Source: Anaerolineae bacterium
Lineage (GTDB): Bacteria > Chloroflexota > Anaerolineae > Aggregatilineales > Phototrophicaceae
Assembly: GCA_022821805.1 (NCBI GenBank)
Contig: JAJECX010000010.1
Span: forward strand, 50,978-114,977
DNA: 64,000 bases
Direction of reading: 5' to 3'
Shown: piece by piece, positions 59,928 through 64,000 of the stretch
Numbering within the stretch: position 1 is the stretch's first letter
How the letters are laid out: each line of letters starts with the position of its first letter
Translations under genes and position numbers: made by a program
Notes under the pieces: model-generated
Told to the model about the DNA's origin: nothing
What the model saw: only the letters and a program-made list of their open reading frames with translations
The model's database searches: none

Positions 59928-61472
59928 ATGGAAACCATTAAAGACCCGCAGTTCGGCGATATTCTCGATTACCAGCGCCTGCGCGCCGGCATGATGGATG
60001 TGCTCGACAATGTCTACCCCACTTTCAATCTCATGGGCTCGATGTTGGAAGCCACCAGGCATTTCAACAACAATCCCAGCTATATGACCGCCTGCGCCGC
60101 CAGCGGCCTCGCCTACATGATGCTGGTCGCCGCCGAAGAATACGAATTGGCGGCGAAGCTCAAAGGCAAAATCTTCACCCTAAGCTGGACCGAAGAACAT
60201 ACCGGCACCGATTTGCTCAGCGTGCGGACAAAAGCCACACCCTGCTCCGATGATCTGGACGAGAAGCACTTCCACATCAGCGGTCAAAAGTGGCTGATCA
60301 ACAATTCCTACCACGCCGATTACCACTCGGTCATCGCCAAGGTTGACCCCGAAGCGGACGGTCCGCGCTCGCTTTCGCTCTTCGCCGTGCCCCATAGCAG
60401 CACCAGGAATTGGCAACGGCTGGAGACCCACGTGCTGCGCAGCATGGTCCTGACCAAATTCGAAATCGACGGACCCGGCACGCTCATTGGCCAAGTGGGG
60501 CGCGGGCTGGAAATCTTGCAGCGCATGGCGCTCCCATCCAAGTATCACTGCGCTTATATGGGCGTGAAAATGGTGGACGACTCGCTGCCCGCCGCCATTG
60601 AGCATCTATCGAGCAAGCATATCTTCGGCGATAATCCGATCCGTTTCAGCAATGTCTTTCGCCAGCTATACAATCTGACGCTGCAAGCGGCGCATATCAA
60701 TTTCACTTTCTTCCGCGCCCTCGCCTTCAGCGACAGCCCCTTCTTGCAATTCCACGGCATCATGCTGAAGTCCTGGCTCCTGCTCAAATGCAACGACATC
60801 CTCTCGCAGAACCTGCTGGTCACTGGCTCCAAGGGTTTCCTCAAAGAATCCAATATCGGCGGCAACGCCATCGATTCCTTCGTCTATCCCGTTTTTGACG
60901 GCCATTACACCTTGAATACCCTGCTCACCTACAAGCACATGCGCCGTTATCTGCGGGCAACCGAGCTGGGCGACTTAGGCGCGCGGATGCGGGTCCTGCG
61001 CGAGAATGCCTATGTGCCGCTGGAAGGCAAGCAGATCCTCAACAGCAGCCGCGCGACCCGCCACCCGCCCTTCTTTGACTACGCCGACTACATCAATCAA
61101 TGCGCGCCGCCGATAGCGCTGGACGCGGCGACGCTCATCAGCGCCAGTGAAGGCATCATGGATGCCATCCATGCCCGCGGCGTCACCAACGAACCCGAAT
61201 ATCGCTACAAAATCGGCATGCTCGTCCATAATCTGGAGGCGCTTCTCTCAGCCGTCGAGCTCTGGAAGGCGACCGCCAACGACCACTACCTCAACGCCAT
61301 CATCATGCAATACAACGATGTCGGCAAGCTCATCAATCGCATCATCAGCGAGGGCGATCTGGCGGTCGACTTCATTGAGCCCCTGCGCCAGCTGCCGCTG
61401 CCCAAACCCGATGATCCGCGCCGCTTCCTGCTTGGCTTGCTCGATGTGAAGGCGCAGATAGGTCAGGCATGA
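59928..61472 (+). CDS. Acyl-CoA dehydrogenase-like flavoprotein, copy 2
   Basis: A 514-residue paralogue of the gene at 53996. Shared blocks are LSWTEEHTGTDLLS, FHISGQKWLINNSYHADYHSVIAKVDP, FEIDGPGTLIGQVGRGLEILQRMALPSKY and FVYPVFDGHYTLNTLLTYKH. ATG 59928 is used; the frame upstream is repeat. It lacks the repeat-derived tail of copy 1. The two copies flank a 4.3-kb island (55622-59835), as if DNA had entered between tandem duplicates. Function not assigned; an AidB-like or fatty-acid role is possible. Confidence 0.78.
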   Translation: METIKDPQFGDILDYQRLRAGMMDVLDNVYPTFNLMGSMLEATRHFNNNPSYMTACAASGLAYMMLVAAEEYELAAKLKGKIFTLSWTEEHTGTDLLSVRTKATPCSDDLDEKHFHISGQKWLINNSYHADYHSVIAKVDPEADGPRSLSLFAVPHSSTRNWQRLETHVLRSMVLTKFEIDGPGTLIGQVGRGLEILQRMALPSKYHCAYMGVKMVDDSLPAAIEHLSSKHIFGDNPIRFSNVFRQLYNLTLQAAHINFTFFRALAFSDSPFLQFHGIMLKSWLLLKCNDILSQNLLVTGSKGFLKESNIGGNAIDSFVYPVFDGHYTLNTLLTYKHMRRYLRATELGDLGARMRVLRENAYVPLEGKQILNSSRATRHPPFFDYADYINQCAPPIALDAATLISASEGIMDAIHARGVTNEPEYRYKIGMLVHNLEALLSAVELWKATANDHYLNAIIMQYNDVGKLINRIISEGDLAVDFIEPLRQLPLPKPDDPRRFLLGLLDVKAQIGQA

Positions 61473-61527
61473 ACCTATTGCCGCCGCATAAACGCTTGCC
61501 TTTGCAGCAGAATGCTAAGGCTTTACC

Positions 61528-62691
61528 ATGACCGAACTCGCCAAACTCATATCCGAGCTCGTCTCCATCAATTCAGTAAATCCCGACCTCGCGCCCGGCG
61601 GCGCCGGCGAGGGGCGAATCGCTGACTTCATCGCCGCTTGGGGACGCGCCCGGGACCTCGAAGTTCATGTCCAAGAAGCGGGTCCGGACCGCCCAAACGT
61701 CATCTTGATCGCGCGCGGGCGATCTGCAGTGTCTACGCGCAGCGGCGGCGGGGCATCGCTGATGCTGAATGCGCATACCGATACCGTCGGCGTTAGCGGC
61801 ATGGACGCGCCCTTTGAGCCGGTCATCCGCGACAATCGCCTCTATGGGCGCGGCGCTTACGACATGAAAAGCGGGCTGGCCGCCTGTATGCTGACGGTCG
61901 AAGCAGCAAAGGGCTTGAATCTGCGCGGCGATGTCATGCTCAGCGCCGTGGTTGATGAGGAGTACGGCAGCATCGGAACCGAAGCGCTGCTCGCCGAATG
62001 GGCGCGTTGGCAAGCCGATGCCGTGCTGATTTCCGAGCCGACCGAATTGGATATCAGCATCGCCCACCGCGGCTTCGTCTGGCTCGATATCGAGACCTTC
62101 GGAGTCGCCGCCCATGGCTCGCGGCCCCGCCTCGGCGTCGACGCCATCGCAAAAATGGGAAAAGTGCTGGTATCGCTAGATGCCCATGACCGGGCGATGC
62201 GCGCCGACCCGACGCACGATCTGCTCGGCAGCGGCTCGCTGCATGCCTCGCTGATCAGCGGCGGCGAGGAAATCTCGATGTATCCCGCTCACTGCAAGCT
62301 GCAGGTCGAGCGGCGCACCATCCCGGGCGAGACATCCGCCAGCGTCGAGGCGGAAGCGCGGGACATCCTCGCTGAGATCGCCGCCAGCGACCCCCACTTC
62401 AAAGCGGAAGCAAAGGCGACCTTCGCCCGCAGCCCCTACCATATCGCGGCCGACCACCCGCTCGTTGATCAGTTGAAGCGCATCGCCGAAGCGCGGCTGG
62501 AAAACGCGGTGGAGCTTGTCGGCAGCAGTTGGTGGATGGACTCAGCGCTCTTCGGCGACCATGGCATCCCGACGGTCGTCCTCGGTCCGGCCGGCGCCGG
62601 CGCCCATGCAAAAGAAGAATGGGTGGATCTGGCCTCAGTCGAGCGCTGCCGCGAAATCTACACTGATCTAATCGCTGACTTCTGCCAGTAG
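61528..62691 (+). CDS. M20 family peptidase/deacylase (ArgE/DapE-like)
   Basis: A 387-residue zinc hydrolase. Metal ligands are in NAHTDTV (His, Asp), YDMKSG (Asp), VDEEYGS (Glu pair), SEPTELD and AHGSRP of the dimer domain. It removes acyl groups from amino acids (ArgE, DapE) or cleaves small peptides. Residues around RGRSAVSTRSGGG (about 63-75) are encoded by a short inserted repeat with GTGTCTACGCG at 61729. The start ATG follows GCTTTACC, without a good ribosome site. It converges on ychF. Confidence 0.85.
   Translation: MTELAKLISELVSINSVNPDLAPGGAGEGRIADFIAAWGRARDLEVHVQEAGPDRPNVILIARGRSAVSTRSGGGASLMLNAHTDTVGVSGMDAPFEPVIRDNRLYGRGAYDMKSGLAACMLTVEAAKGLNLRGDVMLSAVVDEEYGSIGTEALLAEWARWQADAVLISEPTELDISIAHRGFVWLDIETFGVAAHGSRPRLGVDAIAKMGKVLVSLDAHDRAMRADPTHDLLGSGSLHASLISGGEEISMYPAHCKLQVERRTIPGETSASVEAEARDILAEIAASDPHFKAEAKATFARSPYHIAADHPLVDQLKRIAEARLENAVELVGSSWWMDSALFGDHGIPTVVLGPAGAGAHAKEEWVDLASVERCREIYTDLIADFCQ
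61718..61748. repeat. GTGTCTACGCG element inside the M20 peptidase gene
   Basis: GATCTGCAGTGTCTACGCGC then AGCGGCGGCGG, core 61729-61739. The only coding copy of this motif in the window; it keeps the frame. Confidence 0.6.
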
Positions 62692-62696
62692 CTCGC

Positions 62697-63797
62697 TCAA
62701 ACGTTGAAGCGAAACAGAATCACATCGCCGTCCTGCACGACATAATCGCGACCCTCCACTTGCAGCAAACCAGCCGCTCTGATGGCGCTGCGGTCCTGAT
62801 GTTCCGCGAAGACGGCGAAGGGAATCACCTCGGCGCGAATGAAGCCTCGCTCCATATCCGTGTGCACCACGCCGGCCGCTTTTGGCGCCGTCCAGCCGCG
62901 GCCAATCGTCCAGGCCCGCGTTTCGCTGTCGTTGTAGGTGAAATAGCTGATCAAACCGAGCAAGCGATAACTCTCCGCGATCAACCTGTCCAGGCTGCCG
63001 CCGCGCAAGCCGTACATACTCAGATACTCAGCCCGCTCCTCATCGCCAAGGCTAGCCAGCTCTTGCTCCAGCCCGGCGCATACGGTGAGCAAGAGGGCGC
63101 CCTCAGCAGCCGCAATCTCGCCCGCCGCTGTCAGATAATCGTTGCCATGCTGCAATCCATCTTCATCGACATTGGCGACATAGATGACCGGTTTCGCTGT
63201 GAGGAAGCGCATCTCGAAATCAAGCTCGGCGAAAACTGGATCATCTCTGCCGGCGAAATCCCGCAGCGGTTTGCCCTCGCCGACGAAGGCTTCCACCTGC
63301 CGCGCCATGTTTAGCTGAGCCTGCAGCCCGCGGTCGCCTTTCACTTCGCGCTCCAGCTTCTCCAGGCGTCGCTCCAACTGCTGCAGGTCGGCCAGCGCCA
63401 GCTCGGTATTGATCACGACGATGTCATCGGCTGGGCGCGGCGCCTCGTTGACATGAACCACGTTTTCATCGTCGAAGCAGCGCACCACGTGGGCGATCGC
63501 GTCTACATGACGGATATGCCCCAGGAAACGGTTGCCCAAGCCTTCGCCCTTGTGCGCGCCCTTGACCAGACCGGCGACATCGACGAAGTCAACGCGCGCT
63601 GGTATCGCTCGCTCGACGCCGACCCATCCCTGCAAGCGCGTTAAGCGTTCATCGGGCAAGGCCACCACCGCGTGATTGGATTCAATGGTGCTGAACGGAT
63701 AATTGGCGGCGATGGCATTCTGGGCGCGGGTCAGAGCGTTGAAGAGGGTGCTCTTGCCAACATTGGGCAAGCCGACGATGCCGATGCTTAGGCTCAT
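62697..63797 (-). CDS. ychF: Redox-regulated ATPase/GTPase YchF
   Basis: A 366-residue Obg-family P-loop protein. G1 is GLPNVGKST (residues 9-17), the YchF-type G4 equivalent is KPVIYVANVDEDG (NxxE/D variant that favours ATP), and the C-terminal TGS domain ends GLLQVEGRDYVVQDGDVILFRFNV. It binds ribosomes and takes part in stress responses. The length equals the family norm. It converges on the M20 gene with five bases between. Universal gene, not part of the repeat-rich accessory content. Confidence 0.93.
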   Translation of the reverse strand: MSLSIGIVGLPNVGKSTLFNALTRAQNAIAANYPFSTIESNHAVVALPDERLTRLQGWVGVERAIPARVDFVDVAGLVKGAHKGEGLGNRFLGHIRHVDAIAHVVRCFDDENVVHVNEAPRPADDIVVINTELALADLQQLERRLEKLEREVKGDRGLQAQLNMARQVEAFVGEGKPLRDFAGRDDPVFAELDFEMRFLTAKPVIYVANVDEDGLQHGNDYLTAAGEIAAAEGALLLTVCAGLEQELASLGDEERAEYLSMYGLRGGSLDRLIAESYRLLGLISYFTYNDSETRAWTIGRGWTAPKAAGVVHTDMERGFIRAEVIPFAVFAEHQDRSAIRAAGLLQVEGRDYVVQDGDVILFRFNV

Positions 63798-63860
63798 GGG
63801 TCATCCTTGCAAAGTCAAGATGCTCGCTATCTTACGGCAATACGAGCGAATATGTGACCC

Positions 63861-64000
63861 AGGGCAATCGCATCAAATTTGCGACAGCAATTTTAGCAAG
63901 AAGTCGTCATCAAGCGCGGCGCGATAGCGTTTTTGTCTCAAGCTGCTCTTGGATGGGTCTTTTTTCAGGATGTTAAGGGCAATATTTCGCAGGGCAATGA
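63861..64000. mobile_element. ISAs1-like insertion sequence, one end only
   Basis: CAGGGCAATCGCATCAAATT at 63861-63880 is the terminal inverted repeat and also occurs at 24182. The transposase C-terminus begins just inside. The rest lies beyond the window. Confidence 0.65.
63873..64000 (-). CDS. ISAs1-family transposase, C-terminal end (cut by window edge)
   Basis: The minus strand reads, up to a TGA at 63873-63875, LRNIALNILKKDPSKSSL and then RQKRYRAALDDDFLLKLLSQI. This is the tail of ISAs1/DDE transposases (usual pattern RNLALNLLK...K.KRL.AALDDDYLLKVL). Its stop codon lies within the terminal repeat. About 42 residues are visible of a usual 370-380. Whether the element is intact cannot be seen here. 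Confidence 0.7.
   Translation of the reverse strand, partial: IALRNIALNILKKDPSKSSLRQKRYRAALDDDFLLKLLSQI

Noticed and set aside
1..64000. tRNA or rRNA genes
   Set aside because: No cloverleaf-like segment with a TTCRANYC arm or conserved rRNA stretch was recognised by eye in the spacers; a covariance-model search would be decisive.

Overview
The window is a gene-dense bacterial chromosome segment of fairly high GC. It carries many carbohydrate and organic-acid uptake and oxidation genes and several AT-richer islands with DNA-modification or defence-type genes. Spacers are littered with short palindromic repeats. The mix (glcDEF, many ABC importers with secreted binding proteins, FAS1, CSLREA and PPC-like surface proteins, Uma2 copies, the GTAGGGGCG...CGCCCCTAC repeat family) suggests a Chloroflexota (Anaerolineae-like) environmental bacterium. 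This is inference; no rRNA or other phylogenetic marker is present.

Layout. 1-550: N-terminal part of a GH4 alpha-galactosidase running off the left edge. 666-2456: SLC13/RCK permease. 2453-4224: AT-richer AAA ATPase plus DUF4276 pair, a candidate defence module. 4440-10060: COG4120/COG1101 ABC importer followed by three tandem paralogous binding proteins. 10180-16582: zinc dehydrogenase, Uma2, CoxG-like protein and glcDEF. 16673-20534: FAS1 and CSLREA/SH3b secreted proteins and an aldo/keto reductase. 20873-23894: MOSC protein, FucU-type mutarotase, HAD hydrolase, and two tandemly duplicated secreted Calx-beta-like proteins. 23985-24169: an 11-bp periodic array. 24518-32203: deoxy-sugar operon (rhamnulokinase, RbsA-type ATPase, two permeases, binding protein, class II aldolase). 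32312-33985: a secreted protein, a sensory-rhodopsin-transducer-like protein and a lipoprotein.

34123-47768 is one long leftward cluster: GntR/AraR-type regulator, oligopeptide-type ABC importer (binding protein, two permeases, OppD, OppF), PhyH dioxygenase, ROK kinase, NanE epimerase and two Gfo/Idh oxidoreductases. Its OppF is a striking fusion: a normal cytoplasmic ATPase, then one membrane helix, an Ala-rich stalk and three PPC-like extracellular domains. 48034-51944: small membrane protein, sugar-phosphate epimerase, Uma2, zinc dehydrogenase and a HUMPS/KGPDC decarboxylase. 52034-59828 is a defence/modification island: a beta-class methyltransferase with an overlapping HNH-like nuclease, then between two paralogous acyl-CoA-dehydrogenase-like genes an EcoRI-type methyltransferase, a protein with a HEPN-like RX4H motif, coiled-coil proteins and a DUF262-HNH protein. 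61528-63797: M20 peptidase and YchF. From 63861 the end of an ISAs1-like insertion sequence runs off the right edge.

The strongest unexplained signals are the OppF-TM-PPC fusion, palindromic repeats inserted in frame into at least four proteins, a short GTGTCTACGCG element nested inside other repeats, the 11-bp helical-period array, and the methyltransferase/HEPN-like/DUF262-HNH island.
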